Positions 17,714 through 28,220 are shown, counted from the stretch's first letter. The stretch: 64,000 bases of DNA from Butyrivibrio sp. NC2007 (GCF_000421405.1 NZ_ATWY01000017.1:1-64000), one strand, 5' to 3'. The notes: generated by a model from the letters alone, not told the origin. Translations and numbers: made by a program.

Positions 17714-18682
17714 ATGGCTAAGCAGATCAAGACTATCGGCGTACTTACAAGCGGTGGCGATGCACCCGGAATGAACGCAGCGATTCGTGCGGTTGTTCGT
17801 AAGTCTCTTGCCAACGGACTTAAGGTTGTTGGTATCAAGAAAGGCTATCAGGGTCTTTTAAATGAAGAGATCGTAGAGATGGACAGACGAAGCGTTTCAG
17901 ATATCATCCAGAGAGGTGGTACAATCCTTGGAACAGCTCGTTGCATGGAGTTCACAACACCGGAAGGCCAGGCTAAGGGCGCAGAAATCTGCCGTAAGCA
18001 CGGCATCGACGGAATGGTAGTTATCGGAGGAGACGGATCCTACCGTGGAGCTCAGAAGCTTTCAGCTCAGGGCATCAACACAGTTGGTATTCCCGGAACC
18101 ATCGACCTTGATATCGCTTGCACAGACTATACAATCGGATTCGATACAGCTATCAACACAGCTATGGACGCTATCGACAAGATCCGTGATACATCATCAT
18201 CCCACGAGAGAGTTTCAATCGTAGAGGTTATGGGACGTCACGCTGGATACATCGCACTGTGGTGTTCAATCGCCAACGGCGCAGACGACATTCTTCTTCC
18301 TGAGAAATACGACTACAACGAGCAGCGCATTATCGATAACATCATCGATAACCGTAAGAAGGGTAAGACTCATCACATCATCGTTAATGCAGAGGGTATC
18401 GGACATTCAACATCAATGGCTCGTCGTATCGAGGCTGCTACAGGACTTGAGACAAGAGCTTCAATCCTTGGTTACATGCAGCGTGGTGGTAGCCCAACCT
18501 GTAAGGACCGTGTATACGCTTCAATGATGGGATGCTATGCAGCAGACATTCTTGCAGCTGGCAAGACCAACAGAGTAGTAGGTTACAGAAACGGTCAGTT
18601 CGTAGACTACGACATCGATGAGGCTCTTGCAATGAGCAAGAACATCAACGAGTACATGTACGAGATCGCAAGAACAATCTGA
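17714..18682 (+). CDS. pfkA: ATP-dependent 6-phosphofructokinase
   Basis: 322 aa, standard length. It phosphorylates fructose 6-phosphate in glycolysis. TSGGDAPGMNAAIRA binds nucleotide; GGDGSYRGA (glycine at the position that is aspartate in pyrophosphate-dependent enzymes) and PGTID favour ATP as donor. The usual TIDNDIKGTDYT is TIDLDIACTDYT here. A TATAAT is present at about 17645, about 70 bases upstream. Followed by a strong terminator; monocistronic. Cytoplasmic. Confidence 0.95.
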   Translation: MAKQIKTIGVLTSGGDAPGMNAAIRAVVRKSLANGLKVVGIKKGYQGLLNEEIVEMDRRSVSDIIQRGGTILGTARCMEFTTPEGQAKGAEICRKHGIDGMVVIGGDGSYRGAQKLSAQGINTVGIPGTIDLDIACTDYTIGFDTAINTAMDAIDKIRDTSSSHERVSIVEVMGRHAGYIALWCSIANGADDILLPEKYDYNEQRIIDNIIDNRKKGKTHHIIVNAEGIGHSTSMARRIEAATGLETRASILGYMQRGGSPTCKDRVYASMMGCYAADILAAGKTNRVVGYRNGQFVDYDIDEALAMSKNINEYMYEIARTI

Positions 18683-18698
18683 TCATAAAGAGAGCATT

Positions 18699-18750
18699 AA
18701 GTGGACTTTTTTGTGTTTGTCTAGCACAAAACAAAAAAGTCCACTTTTTC
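18699..18750 (+). terminator. Terminator of pfkA
   Basis: A 16-bp stem (AAGTGGACTTTTTTGT with its complement) with a loop of about 15 bases, ending in a T-run. Confidence 0.88.
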
Positions 18751-18779
18751 TATTTGTGCGCATCTGCTAAAATCTGCTT

Positions 18780-19865
18780 ATGAAAAATCAAAAACAAGTC
18801 AGTTATGAAAAGAGAATAGTAAGGCAGTATCTTCTGCTTGTTGTAACACTTATATTGATGCTTGCTACCCTCGTGGCCGGAGGCCTGTTTTTCAGATTCT
18901 ACAGAACAGGCATGGTTTCACAGGCGGAGTCCAATGTCTATGACAAGTACTATGTCATGATCACCGACAACTACAAGTCGGATTTCTGGCAGTCAGTATA
19001 TAAAGGAGCTTTTGAAAAGGCCAAGGAGAGCAATATCTATGTGGATCTCTTCGGTGAGCAGTTCAGTAAGGACTACTCCGTGGAAGAGCTGATGGAGATA
19101 GCCATTGCATCAGAGGTTGACGGCATAATAGTCTATGCTAACGAAACCCTTGAGATGTCTCATGTTATCAATAAGGCCGTTGATGCCGGAATTCCGGTAG
19201 TTACGCTATACGGCGACTGCACAAGGTCTGACAGACTCAGCTTTATCGGAGTCGGAAGCTATAGTATAGGTAAGATGTACGGCGGCCAGATCATCGACAT
19301 CATCAAGGAGAAGCGCCGCGAGGAGCTCATCGAGTCCGAGACCATCGAGGACAGAAGCCAGATCAAGATAACGGTCCTGGCAAACGCAGATACTAAGGAT
19401 ACCGGCCAGAACATCATCATTTCCGGAATCCAGGAGACCATCAATCAGGACAACGTAACAGATTCCGAGTATCTGGTTTCGATCGTAACCGTAGATAATA
19501 CCAACAGCTTCTCGGTTGAGGAGTCCATCAGGGATATCTTCCTTGGGGAGGAGATTCCCGATGTTATCGTGTGCCTTAATGAGCTCAGCACAGTCTGCAC
19601 CTATCAGGCTGTAGTCGACTTTAATATGGTAGGAGAAGTGAGCATCCTCGGATATTATGACTCCGAGGCGATTGTCAATGCCATTGAAAGAGGCGGTGTC
19701 TATGCCACTGTTTCCATTGATGCAGCCCAGATGGGCGAGTACAGCGTTACTGCTCTTACCGACTATCATGAGTTCGGAAACATAAGTGAATACTACCTTG
19801 CGGACGTTACCCTAATAAATCAGGACAACGTTGAGCAGTTTAAAGAGGAGGACGGAGATGAATAA
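18780..19865 (+). CDS. Membrane-anchored periplasmic-binding-type sugar sensor (XylFII-like)
   Basis: 361 aa. One N-terminal membrane helix (LLLVVTLILMLATLVAGGLFF) without a lipobox, then a sugar-binding type I fold (SDFWQSVYKGAFEKAKESNI; GIIVYANETL; AGIPVVTLYGD). It overlaps the histidine kinase gene by 8 bases. The order anchored binding protein, LytS-like kinase, YesN-like regulator, then a sugar ABC transporter is that of the xylose-sensing XylFII-LytS/YesN system described in Clostridium beijerinckii, so this protein probably presents ligand to the kinase. No Shine-Dalgarno is seen; TGCTAAAAT ends 6 bases before the ATG, which may mean a leaderless message. Confidence 0.75.
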   Translation: MKNQKQVSYEKRIVRQYLLLVVTLILMLATLVAGGLFFRFYRTGMVSQAESNVYDKYYVMITDNYKSDFWQSVYKGAFEKAKESNIYVDLFGEQFSKDYSVEELMEIAIASEVDGIIVYANETLEMSHVINKAVDAGIPVVTLYGDCTRSDRLSFIGVGSYSIGKMYGGQIIDIIKEKRREELIESETIEDRSQIKITVLANADTKDTGQNIIISGIQETINQDNVTDSEYLVSIVTVDNTNSFSVEESIRDIFLGEEIPDVIVCLNELSTVCTYQAVVDFNMVGEVSILGYYDSEAIVNAIERGGVYATVSIDAAQMGEYSVTALTDYHEFGNISEYYLADVTLINQDNVEQFKEEDGDE

Positions 19866-21345
19866 ATTCCTAAACCGCCCCCTTCAGTTCAAGATCATCA
19901 GCGTCTGCGTTTTTGCAAACCTGATCATATTCGTGGTAAATATCTTCATGATCCTTGGGATCAACAACATGTCAAAAGACATGGAGATGGTATATCAGGA
20001 TAACCTCTCCCTAAACCGCCTGTCTGAGGCTCTTACAGAGGTTCAGGATTCAATGACTGAGTACTTAAGTTCCAAGACCAGTGAATCACTTGAGGAGTAC
20101 TACCGCGATGCTCAGGCTTTTTCGGACCTTGCCCAGGCTCTTGATGACAACGTCACAGACCTGACTTTCAGCCGCATGGAGCGCAACATTCGCTACATGT
20201 CCCAGAATTATCTGGAGGAGGTTGCCCAGACCATCGAGGCCAAGCGTGGCCGAAACGTAGAGAAATACAGGAACTATTACGAGAGCAGCACCAGACTCTA
20301 TGAGGATATCGATGAGTACATCACCAGCCTTAACATCGAGCTCTTTGCTGTAAACTCCGGTAATTACCTGGCTATTCTGAAGGCTTTCAGACGCTTTGAA
20401 GTCGTAGGCGTAATCGTTATGACGCTGGTAATGATCGGAAACGTAATTATTATCACCAACTTCGTAAGGACCATGATCATGCCTCTTAAGAACCTGGCAG
20501 ATTCTGCGGACGAGGTATCGGAAGGAAACTTTGATGCTACAATTCCACCTGCCATGTATCACGATGAGGTCGGCATAGTTATCAATGCCTTTGGCAAGAT
20601 GGTTGTCAGCATCAAGGATTATATTGAGAAGTTAAAAGAGAGTATGGCCCACGAGAGGTACATGCAGGAAAAAGAGCTTATCATGGAGGCCAATCTTAAG
20701 GACGCGCAGCTCAAGTACCTGCAGGCCCAGATCAATCCGCACTTCCTCTTCAACACCCTAAACGCCGGCGCTCAGCTGGCCATGATGGAAGGTGCTGACA
20801 GGACCTACGAATACGTGCAGACCGTGGCAGACTTTTTCAGGTATAATGTACAGAGTCAGAAGAGAGATGTAACCATCAGGGATGAGGTAACTCTGGTGGA
20901 CAACTATATCCAGATCCTTAACGTAAGATTTTCCGGTGACATCGGCTATGAGAAGCAGGTTGATGAAAGGCTTCTTGACCTTGTAATGCCCAGCATGATC
21001 CTTCAGCCCATCGTCGAGAATGCGGTAAATCACGGCATCAGAGAAATGGCCGGAGCAGGTCGCATCACCCTTAAGGTTTACAGAAAGGACGACAGCGTCT
21101 GCATCAGCATCAGCGACAATGGTAAGGGCATCAGCCAGGAGACCATAGATCAGCTGCTTAACGGAAGCTTCAGCCATATCGAGGACAGCTATGACAACAA
21201 TGGAATCGGTATGGACAATGTAATCTCCAGAGTCAGGATATTTGCTGAGGACGATGATGCCATCAACATCATCAGCCACGGCGAGAACAAGGGCTGCGAA
21301 GTAGTGATCATACTTCCCATGGGAGGCAAAGAATGTATAGAGTGA
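19858..21345 (+). CDS. LytS/YesM-family sensor histidine kinase
   Basis: About 495 aa. Two membrane helices (near residues 9-33 and 180-205) enclose an extracytoplasmic helical sensor domain, then a HAMP domain, the His_kinase block QINPHFLFNTLNAGAQLAMM (phospho-accepting His about 295) and the ATPase domain (NAVNHGI; SDNGKGI). Start at 19858 has AGAGGAGG; an upstream ATG at 19831 lies inside the previous gene. It overlaps both neighbours and most likely listens to the anchored binding protein and phosphorylates the following regulator. Confidence 0.88.
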   Translation: MNKFLNRPLQFKIISVCVFANLIIFVVNIFMILGINNMSKDMEMVYQDNLSLNRLSEALTEVQDSMTEYLSSKTSESLEEYYRDAQAFSDLAQALDDNVTDLTFSRMERNIRYMSQNYLEEVAQTIEAKRGRNVEKYRNYYESSTRLYEDIDEYITSLNIELFAVNSGNYLAILKAFRRFEVVGVIVMTLVMIGNVIIITNFVRTMIMPLKNLADSADEVSEGNFDATIPPAMYHDEVGIVINAFGKMVVSIKDYIEKLKESMAHERYMQEKELIMEANLKDAQLKYLQAQINPHFLFNTLNAGAQLAMMEGADRTYEYVQTVADFFRYNVQSQKRDVTIRDEVTLVDNYIQILNVRFSGDIGYEKQVDERLLDLVMPSMILQPIVENAVNHGIREMAGAGRITLKVYRKDDSVCISISDNGKGISQETIDQLLNGSFSHIEDSYDNNGIGMDNVISRVRIFAEDDDAINIISHGENKGCEVVIILPMGGKECIE

Positions 21346-22943
21346 TGGTTTGTGATGACGAAGGTATCGTCATCGATTCCATGAAATTCATAATAGAAAA
21401 AGAGTTTGGCGGAGCCTGTGAGGTTGCCTGCGCAAAGAGCGGAAGGAGCGTCATAGAGCTTGCAGAGAGCTTTCGCCCGGACATCGCAGTGATAGATATT
21501 CATATGCCCGGAATTAACGGCATCGAAGCTATCAAGGAGATGAAGGTCTTTTGCCCTAATACAATTTTCATTGTAATGTCTGCCTACGATAAGTTCGACT
21601 ACGCCAAGGAGGCCATCGCCCTGGGAGTTATGGAGTACATAACCAAGCCCATGGAGAAGATGAAGGTCGTATCTGTCCTTAAAAGAGCTATGGCCCAGAT
21701 TGACGGTGACAGAGAAAAGCGAAGCAACGATCTTCTTATTAAAGAGAAGCTCGAGACCGTAGAGCCCATCATCGAAAACGGACTTATCTACGACATTCTT
21801 CTGCAGGAGCATTTCGACGAGGATATCGAGAGCTACAGAACGATCCTTGGCATAACCGAGAACTACGGTTACATGCTGGCACTGGTCTGCGGAGATTCCC
21901 AGGTTGGAAACCACATGACCAATGCGGTAGGAAGCTCAGTCAAGATCTCCGGCCGTTATCACGAAATCCGCGAGGGAGTGAAATCTCTTTTCAAAGGAAA
22001 AGTTGGAAACGTAATGGCTAACAAGATCGCGGTGCTCATTCCCTGCAGTGAGCCAAAGCTAGAGTATAACGAGAGAACCGAGCTTATAGACAGAGCAAGG
22101 GAGCTGGCTAGGTATCTTCGCAAGAAAACGGACATCAGCTTCAGAATCGGAATCGGCGGAGTCAAGCCCCTTAGGGAACTTGGGGATTCCTACAGAGAGG
22201 CGCTGAATGCACTTATCGCCACAACAGGTTCTGTTGCGCATGTAGACGATCTTGTCATAAACTGCGACTATGAGGAGGATTATCCCAAGAGCATGGAGAA
22301 GCCTCTTTTCGAAGCAATCTCCAAGGGAGACCTCAACGAAGCCCAGGTAATGACTGAGAAGTACGCCGACTGGATGTGCCAGAGAGCCATGGACGGAGAC
22401 CTGATGTCCATGAGGCTCAAAGCCCTTGAGTTTGCGCTATACGCTGAGCACCTGGCCTATCAGAACGGAGGTCAGACCTATCACTACTCGGGGAGAAAAG
22501 ACTATCTACCGCAGATCATGGAGCTTAATAGCCCGGACGAGATCAGGGACTGGTTTACCGACAAGGTGATGAATGCCTGCAGAAACGTAGTAAGCAAGCG
22601 CCAGGAGAGAAGCGGCGATATCATAAAGACAGCAAGAAAGTACATTGAGGACCACTTCGACAAGGATATCTCACTTGACGATGTATCAAGGGTGGTAAAC
22701 ATCTCGCCCTACTATTTCAGCAAGGTCTTCAAGGAAGAGTGCGGACTTAACTTTATAGAATACCTGACCAACATCAGGATTGATAAGGCAAAAGAGCTTT
22801 TGGAGAAGAGCAATCTGTCAATCAAGGAGATCTGTGTTTCCTGTGGATATACGGATCCCAACTATTTCAGCAGGAGTTTTAAGAAGAACGTGGGGGTAAC
22901 TCCTACTGAGTATAAGGAGAAGTTGTATGAACAAAAGGGTTAA
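21333..22943 (+). CDS. YesN/AraC-type response regulator
   Basis: 536 aa. N-terminal receiver with acidic pocket VCDDE, phospho-acceptor D55 in VIDIHMPG and a KP motif (ITKPM); a middle region of unknown fold; C-terminal pair of helix-turn-helix motifs of the AraC family (ISLDDVSRVVNISPYYFSKVFK and LSIKEICVSCGYTDPNYFSRSF). The gene overlaps the kinase gene by 13 bases and the next gene by 17. It probably activates the sugar-transport genes downstream in response to extracellular sugar. Confidence 0.9.
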   Translation: MYRVMVCDDEGIVIDSMKFIIEKEFGGACEVACAKSGRSVIELAESFRPDIAVIDIHMPGINGIEAIKEMKVFCPNTIFIVMSAYDKFDYAKEAIALGVMEYITKPMEKMKVVSVLKRAMAQIDGDREKRSNDLLIKEKLETVEPIIENGLIYDILLQEHFDEDIESYRTILGITENYGYMLALVCGDSQVGNHMTNAVGSSVKISGRYHEIREGVKSLFKGKVGNVMANKIAVLIPCSEPKLEYNERTELIDRARELARYLRKKTDISFRIGIGGVKPLRELGDSYREALNALIATTGSVAHVDDLVINCDYEEDYPKSMEKPLFEAISKGDLNEAQVMTEKYADWMCQRAMDGDLMSMRLKALEFALYAEHLAYQNGGQTYHYSGRKDYLPQIMELNSPDEIRDWFTDKVMNACRNVVSKRQERSGDIIKTARKYIEDHFDKDISLDDVSRVVNISPYYFSKVFKEECGLNFIEYLTNIRIDKAKELLEKSNLSIKEICVSCGYTDPNYFSRSFKKNVGVTPTEYKEKLYEQKG

Positions 22944-23982
22944 GCGTTTATTGGGGAGAGCGCTGGCTGTAGTTCTAATGGGGGCTGTGCTTAGCGGCTG
23001 CGGAGCAACAACAAACAATGGCAATGCCGACGGCGCTGTAGAAACTGACAAGATTGAGATAGGAATGTGCTTTGATTCCTTTGTTATCGAGAGGTGGCAG
23101 AGGGACCGTGATGTCTTTGTCTCATCGGCTAAAGAGCTTGGGGCGGAAGTCAACATTCAGAACGCCAACGGCGATGTTGAACAGCAGAAGCAGCAGATCG
23201 ACTATTTTATAAAGAAGGATGTGGACGTCATAGTTATCATCTGCATCGATCCGGAGGAACTTGTAGACAGCATCAAGAAGGCTCACGATGCGGGAATTAA
23301 GGTTATTGCTTACGACAGGCCTATTCCGAATGCCGGCGTTGATCTCTATGTGTCTTTTGACAATGAAAAAGTCGGTGAGCTAATGGGAGAAGCCATGGTA
23401 AAGGCAGGACTTGCAGGTGGTAAGGTGCTTATGATTAACGGATCTCCCAAGGATCAGAACGTTCCCATGGTCAGAGAGGGCTTCAGGAATGTTATGAGAA
23501 AGAACGGCGTAGAGATACTTGATGAGTATTACTGCGACGGCTGGAAGGCTGAACTGGCCAGTGGCTATGTTTACAGCTATCCGGAACTGGTCAAGGAAGC
23601 GGACGGCATCATGTGTGGCAACGATGACCTGGCCAGCCGTGTTGTCTTTTCCCTTGCTGAAATGAGACTTGCAGGTAAGAAGCTCGTATGCGGACAGGAT
23701 GCGGACCTTGAGGCCTGTCAGAGGATTGTTGAGGGAACCCAGATCATGACTGTGTATAAGCCCATTGAGAAGCTGGCCCAGAAGGCAGCAGAGGCAGCAG
23801 TGGCTCTCGCAGAGGGAAAAGAGATCGAGGACGAGGGCCTCTCAGAAATGAGAGACGGAAGTGAGAAGATCCCCTACCTTAAGATCGAGCCCATCGGAGT
23901 CACCAAAGACAACATTGATGAAGTCATAATCAACAGTGGATTCCACTTAAGAGAAGACGTCTACCTTAATGTCAAGGGATAA
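22927..23982 (+). CDS. XylF-like sugar-binding lipoprotein
   Basis: 351 aa. Lipoprotein signal with lipobox LSGC near residue 23. The mature part opens KIEIGMCFDSFVIERWQRDRD, close to the D-xylose-binding protein family (E. coli XylF has the same ERWQRDRD block), and continues with NGDVEQQKQQIDYFIKKDVD, ISFDNEKVGEL-like VSFDNEKVGEL and GQDADLEACQRI. Extracellular, tethered to the membrane; hands sugar (probably xylose or a similar pentose) to an ABC transporter. Translation is coupled to the regulator by a 17-base overlap. A terminator follows, so it belongs to the regulatory operon rather than to the transporter genes. Confidence 0.85.
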   Translation: MNKRVKRLLGRALAVVLMGAVLSGCGATTNNGNADGAVETDKIEIGMCFDSFVIERWQRDRDVFVSSAKELGAEVNIQNANGDVEQQKQQIDYFIKKDVDVIVIICIDPEELVDSIKKAHDAGIKVIAYDRPIPNAGVDLYVSFDNEKVGELMGEAMVKAGLAGGKVLMINGSPKDQNVPMVREGFRNVMRKNGVEILDEYYCDGWKAELASGYVYSYPELVKEADGIMCGNDDLASRVVFSLAEMRLAGKKLVCGQDADLEACQRIVEGTQIMTVYKPIEKLAQKAAEAAVALAEGKEIEDEGLSEMRDGSEKIPYLKIEPIGVTKDNIDEVIINSGFHLREDVYLNVKG

Positions 23983-24024
23983 AATTTCATTTTGGTGTCG
24001 TTATAGCACAAATTTGTTTCATAT

Positions 24025-24068
24025 GAAGTCGTGCCAGCAAAAAAATGCTAGCACGGCTTCTTTTTTGT
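24025..24068 (+). terminator. Terminator after the XylF-like gene
   Basis: GAAGTCGTGCCAGCA pairs with TGCTAGCACGGCTTC (a few imperfect pairs) and is followed by TTTTTT. Confidence 0.8.
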
Positions 24069-24196
24069 CTTGTTCCAGGTTAAAAATATGCTTGATGTCG
24101 CAATTTATTCCTATGGATTCTATGGTAATTTACTATTGTAAAGCGCAGACATTGGTCTGCATAAACTATTCAAACCTTATAGGGAGGATTATTGCA

Positions 24197-25339
24197 ATGA
24201 AGAAAAAGATTTTAAGTGGTATCCTTTCAGCTGTTATGGCAGCTTCACTCCTTGCAGGATGTGGACAGGCTGCACAGACAACAACTGAAGCTCCTGCAGC
24301 AGAGCCTGCAGCAACAGAAGCACCTGCAGCTGAGCCAGCAGCAGAGCCCGCAGCAACCGGAACAGGCAAGGTTGGTGTAGCAATGCCTACCAAGGACCTT
24401 CAGAGATGGAACCAGGACGGTGCCAACATGGAAGAGCAGCTTAAGGCAGCCGGATACGAAGTTGACCTTCAGTACGCTTCTAACGACATCGCTACACAAG
24501 TTTCTCAGATCGAGAACATGATCTCATCTGGCGCACAGGTACTCGTTATCGCATCTATCGATGGTGATTCACTCGGCACAGTACTTGCACAGGCTAAGGA
24601 AGCTGGCATTTCAGTTATCGCTTATGACCGTCTTATCATGAATTCAGACGCTGTTTCTTACTACGCAACATTCGATAACTACATGGTAGGAACAAAGCAG
24701 GGCGAGTACATCGAGCAGCAGCTCGACCTCAAGAATGCAGCAGGTCCTTTCAACATGGAAATCTTCACTGGTGACCCTGGTGACAACAACGCTAGATTCT
24801 TCTACGGCGGAGCTATTGACGTTCTTAAGCCTTACATCGACGAGGGCAAGATCGTAGTTAAGTCCGGTCAGGTTGACTTTGATAAGGTTGCTACAGCTAA
24901 CTGGGCAACAGAGAACGCTCAGTCAAGAATGGATGCTATCATCTCAGCTAACTACGCTGATGGCACAAAGCTTGATGCAGTTCTTTGCTCAAACGACTCA
25001 ACAGCACTCGGTGTTACAAACTCACTTGAAGCTAACTACACAGGTGATTGGCCAATCATCACAGGTCAGGACTGTGACGTTGCTAACGTTAAGAACATGA
25101 TCGCTGGTAAGCAGTCAATGTCTATCTTCAAGGATACAAGAACTCTTGCAGCTAAGACTGTAGAGATGGTTGACGCTATCATGAAGGGTTCAGAGGCTCC
25201 TGTAAACGATACAAAGACATACGACAACGGAACAGGTATCATTCCTTCATACCTTTGCGAGCCTGTATTCGCAGACGTTAACAACTACAAAGAGCTCCTC
25301 ATCGATTCCGGTTACTACACAGAGGATCAGCTCAAGTAA
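24197..25339 (+). CDS. chvE: Multiple-sugar-binding lipoprotein (ChvE-like)
   Basis: 380 aa. Lipobox LAGC near residue 20, then an alanine/proline/glutamate linker, then the binding fold: VGVAMPTKDLQRWNQDG, DLQYASNDI, QVSQIENMISSGAQVLVIASIDG, VIAYDRLI, SYYATFDNYMVG, all close to ChvE of Agrobacterium. Start at 24197 follows a perfect GGGAGG site; the longer frame above it crosses the terminator and is non-coding. It delivers glucose, galactose, xylose or arabinose-type sugars to the ATPase/permease pair downstream. Frequent preferred codons suggest high expression. Confidence 0.9.
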   Translation: MKKKILSGILSAVMAASLLAGCGQAAQTTTEAPAAEPAATEAPAAEPAAEPAATGTGKVGVAMPTKDLQRWNQDGANMEEQLKAAGYEVDLQYASNDIATQVSQIENMISSGAQVLVIASIDGDSLGTVLAQAKEAGISVIAYDRLIMNSDAVSYYATFDNYMVGTKQGEYIEQQLDLKNAAGPFNMEIFTGDPGDNNARFFYGGAIDVLKPYIDEGKIVVKSGQVDFDKVATANWATENAQSRMDAIISANYADGTKLDAVLCSNDSTALGVTNSLEANYTGDWPIITGQDCDVANVKNMIAGKQSMSIFKDTRTLAAKTVEMVDAIMKGSEAPVNDTKTYDNGTGIIPSYLCEPVFADVNNYKELLIDSGYYTEDQLK

Positions 25340-25378
25340 TTTAAACTTGGTAATTTAACAATTACGTTTTCCCAAATT

Positions 25379-25415
25379 GAACATAGGCGGGCCGTAAATG
25401 ACCCGCCTTATGTTC
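25379..25415 (+). promoter_or_regulatory. Intercistronic hairpin between binding-protein and ATPase genes
   Basis: GAACATA-GGCGGG pairs with CCCGCC-TTATGTTC (one bulge). There is no T-run after it, so it more likely protects the upstream mRNA or attenuates readthrough, giving more binding protein than ATPase. Confidence 0.65.
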
Positions 25416-25452
25416 GCCCTAAAATGATTGCACGGAAATGGAGGAGGGCATC

Positions 25453-27006
25453 GTGGCAAAGATATTACTGGAAATGAAGAATATCACCAAAACCTTCCCT
25501 GGCGTAAAGGCCTTAGATAACGTAAACCTTCAGGTTGAAGAAGGTGAAATCCACGCGCTGGTAGGAGAGAACGGTGCTGGAAAGTCCACTCTTATGAATG
25601 TCCTTAGTGGAGTTTATCCCTTCGGATCATATGAGGGTGATATAGTTTATGACGGAGAGGTTTGTCAATTTAATCAGATCAAAGACAGTGAGTCAAAGGG
25701 TATAGTTATCATCCATCAGGAACTGGCTCTTATCCCTTATATGACAATCGCTGAGAATATGTTCCTCGGAAACGAGAGAGGAAACAAGATTAAGATCAAC
25801 TGGCATGAGACCAATGAACTTGCCAGAAAGTATCTCGACATCGTAGGCCTTAAAGAGGGCACACAGGTTCTTATCAAGGACATCGGTGTTGGTAAACAGC
25901 AGCTTGTAGAAATTGCGAAGGCTCTTTCAAAGGATGCAAGACTTCTTATCCTTGACGAGCCCACATCTTCACTTAATGAGACAGATTCAAAGGCACTTCT
26001 TGACCTGCTCCTTAAGCTGAAGGCAGAAAGAGGTCTTACCTCTATTATTATTTCCCACAAACTTAACGAGGTTTCATATGTTGCCGACAAGATCACAGTT
26101 ATCCGTGACGGTTCAACAATTGAGACTCTTACAAAGGGAGTGGATGATTTCTCCGAAGCAAGGATCATCAAGGGAATGGTTGGTCGTGAACTTTCAGACA
26201 GATTCCCTAAGCGAGAGCCTCATATCGGAGAGGTAAAGATGGAGATAAAGAACTGGAACGTTTATCATCCTCTTTATAAAGAAAGAAAAGTCGTTGACAA
26301 TGTTAACTTATATGTTAAAAAGGGCGAGGTTCTCGGAATCTCAGGTCTTATGGGAGCTGGCAGAACAGAGCTTGCCATGAGCGTATTTGGGAAAAGCTAT
26401 GGGGAAAACATTACCGGACAGACTTTTATTGATGGAAAAGAAGTTCATCTTAATACTGTAAGTCAGGCAATCAAGAACGGACTTGCATATGTTACAGAAG
26501 ACAGAAAGGGAAATGGACTTATCCTGTCTAATCCCATAAAGATCAATACAACCTTGGCTAACCTTGACGAAGTAAGTAATAGAAAGGTTATTGATAAGCA
26601 CAAGGAATACTCAGTAGCAGTAGAGTATAAGGAAAAGCTAAAGACCAAATGTCCTACAGTAGAACAGAATGTTGGAAACCTCAGCGGTGGAAATCAGCAG
26701 AAAGTTCTTTTGGCAAAATGGATGTTTGCAGATCCTGAAATCCTTATCCTTGACGAGCCCACAAGAGGTATCGACGTAGGTGCTAAGTACGAGATCTACT
26801 GCATTATCAACCAGCTGGTAGCTGAAGGTAAATCAGTCATCATGATTTCTTCAGAGCTTCCTGAAATCCTTGGTATGTGCGACAGAATCTATGTTATGAA
26901 CGAAGGAAAGATGGTCGGGGAGCTTGATGCAAAAGATGCAACCCAGGAAAAAATTATGACTTATATCTTACAGTCATCTGGAAACGAGGAGGAGAATCAT
27001 GAATAA
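25453..27006 (+). CDS. mmsA: Multiple-monosaccharide ABC transporter ATPase (GguA/MmsA type)
   Basis: 517 aa with two fused ABC domains, as in RbsA/XylG. First domain: GENGAGKST, signature-region [25 protein letters not shown]. Second domain: a degenerate Walker A ([10 protein letters not shown]) and [38 protein letters not shown] at 25453 is preferred because GGAGGAGGG stands 4-6 bases before it; an in-frame ATG at 25438 would sit on top of that site. It energises import with the permease, whose start it overlaps by 8 bases. Confidence 0.9.
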   Translation: MAKILLEMKNITKTFPGVKALDNVNLQVEEGEIHALVGENGAGKSTLMNVLSGVYPFGSYEGDIVYDGEVCQFNQIKDSESKGIVIIHQELALIPYMTIAENMFLGNERGNKIKINWHETNELARKYLDIVGLKEGTQVLIKDIGVGKQQLVEIAKALSKDARLLILDEPTSSLNETDSKALLDLLLKLKAERGLTSIIISHKLNEVSYVADKITVIRDGSTIETLTKGVDDFSEARIIKGMVGRELSDRFPKREPHIGEVKMEIKNWNVYHPLYKERKVVDNVNLYVKKGEVLGISGLMGAGRTELAMSVFGKSYGENITGQTFIDGKEVHLNTVSQAIKNGLAYVTEDRKGNGLILSNPIKINTTLANLDEVSNRKVIDKHKEYSVAVEYKEKLKTKCPTVEQNVGNLSGGNQQKVLLAKWMFADPEILILDEPTRGIDVGAKYEIYCIINQLVAEGKSVIMISSELPEILGMCDRIYVMNEGKMVGELDAKDATQEKIMTYILQSSGNEEENHE

Positions 27007-28189
27007 AGATCAAATTTTAGGATTTTTGAAAAAGAACACCATGGTGTTCGTTCTTGTAATAGTTTTAGCGTTCTTTTCATTTATGACAGGCGGAGCAATC
27101 CTGCTTCCCATGAATGTAAGTAACCTTATTTCACAGAACGCATACGTATTTGTTCTTGCAACAGGTATGCTGCTCTGTATCCTGACCGGTGGTAACATCG
27201 ATCTGTCAGTTGGTTCAGTAGTATGTTTCGTTGGTGCCGTTGGCGCAACACTTATGATGAACTTTGGTGTTCCTGTATGGCTTGCAATCATTATCATGAT
27301 TGCTATCGGAACAGCAATCGGTGCATTCCAGGGCTTCTGGATCGCGTTTGTTCGTATCCCTCCTTTCATCGTAACACTGGCAGGCATGCTTATTTACAGA
27401 GGACTTTCAAACGTAGTACTTAATGGTCTTACAGTTTCAATCAAGGATCAGACAAGCTTTGTAAATCTGTTCGGTGGTGGTGCTAACTGCTACATCCCTG
27501 ATTTCTTAGGTGGCGGAGCACTTAACCTTACATGTCTCTTTGCCGGAATCATCGGAGCAACAATCTATGTGCTTCTTCAGGTTACAGGACGTATCAAGAA
27601 AAAGAACTCCGGATATGAGCTTGAGAACATTGTTACATTCACAATTAAGACAGCAGTTCTGGCAGCAGTACTTGTAGCATTTGCTTACAGACTTGCTCAG
27701 CACAAGGGTATTCCTTCAGTTCTTATCTGGGTACTCATCGTAGTATTTGTTTACGGATACATCACAAGCAATACAACAATCGGACGTTACTTCTACGCAG
27801 TAGGTGGTAACGAGAAGGCTACAAAGCTTTCAGGTATCGATACAAACAAGGTTTACTTCCTTGCTTACACAAACATGGGATTCCTTGCAGCACTTGCAGG
27901 TATGATCACAATCGCACGACTTACATCAGCTCAGCCTACATACGGCCAGAACTATGAGATGGATGCTATCGGATCCTGCTTCATCGGTGGAGCATCTGCT
28001 TACGGTGGAATCGGAACAGTTCCCGGCGTTATCGTTGGTGCGGTTCTCATGGGTGTTATCAACCTTGGTATGTCACTTATGGGCGTTGATGCCAACATGC
28101 AGAAGGTTGTAAAAGGTATCGTTCTTCTTGCAGCCGTTATCTTCGACGTAGTATCAAAGCGTGGCGGAAAGTTCGTTGTAAAGAACTGA
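26999..28189 (+). CDS. mmsB: Multiple-monosaccharide ABC transporter permease (GguB/MmsB type)
   Basis: 396 aa, about ten to twelve membrane helices. The family marks are [49 protein letters not shown] and [13 protein letters not shown] cytoplasmic lysine-rich loop ([11 protein letters not shown]) in the middle is usual for the longer GguB subtype. It forms the membrane channel through which sugar bound by the ChvE-like (and perhaps the XylF-like) lipoprotein enters. Last gene of the transport operon; followed by a terminator. Confidence 0.92.
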   Translation: MNKDQILGFLKKNTMVFVLVIVLAFFSFMTGGAILLPMNVSNLISQNAYVFVLATGMLLCILTGGNIDLSVGSVVCFVGAVGATLMMNFGVPVWLAIIIMIAIGTAIGAFQGFWIAFVRIPPFIVTLAGMLIYRGLSNVVLNGLTVSIKDQTSFVNLFGGGANCYIPDFLGGGALNLTCLFAGIIGATIYVLLQVTGRIKKKNSGYELENIVTFTIKTAVLAAVLVAFAYRLAQHKGIPSVLIWVLIVVFVYGYITSNTTIGRYFYAVGGNEKATKLSGIDTNKVYFLAYTNMGFLAALAGMITIARLTSAQPTYGQNYEMDAIGSCFIGGASAYGGIGTVPGVIVGAVLMGVINLGMSLMGVDANMQKVVKGIVLLAAVIFDVVSKRGGKFVVKN

Positions 28190-28220
28190 TTTTAGAAAAG
28201 GTATTTCCAATAGGGTATAG

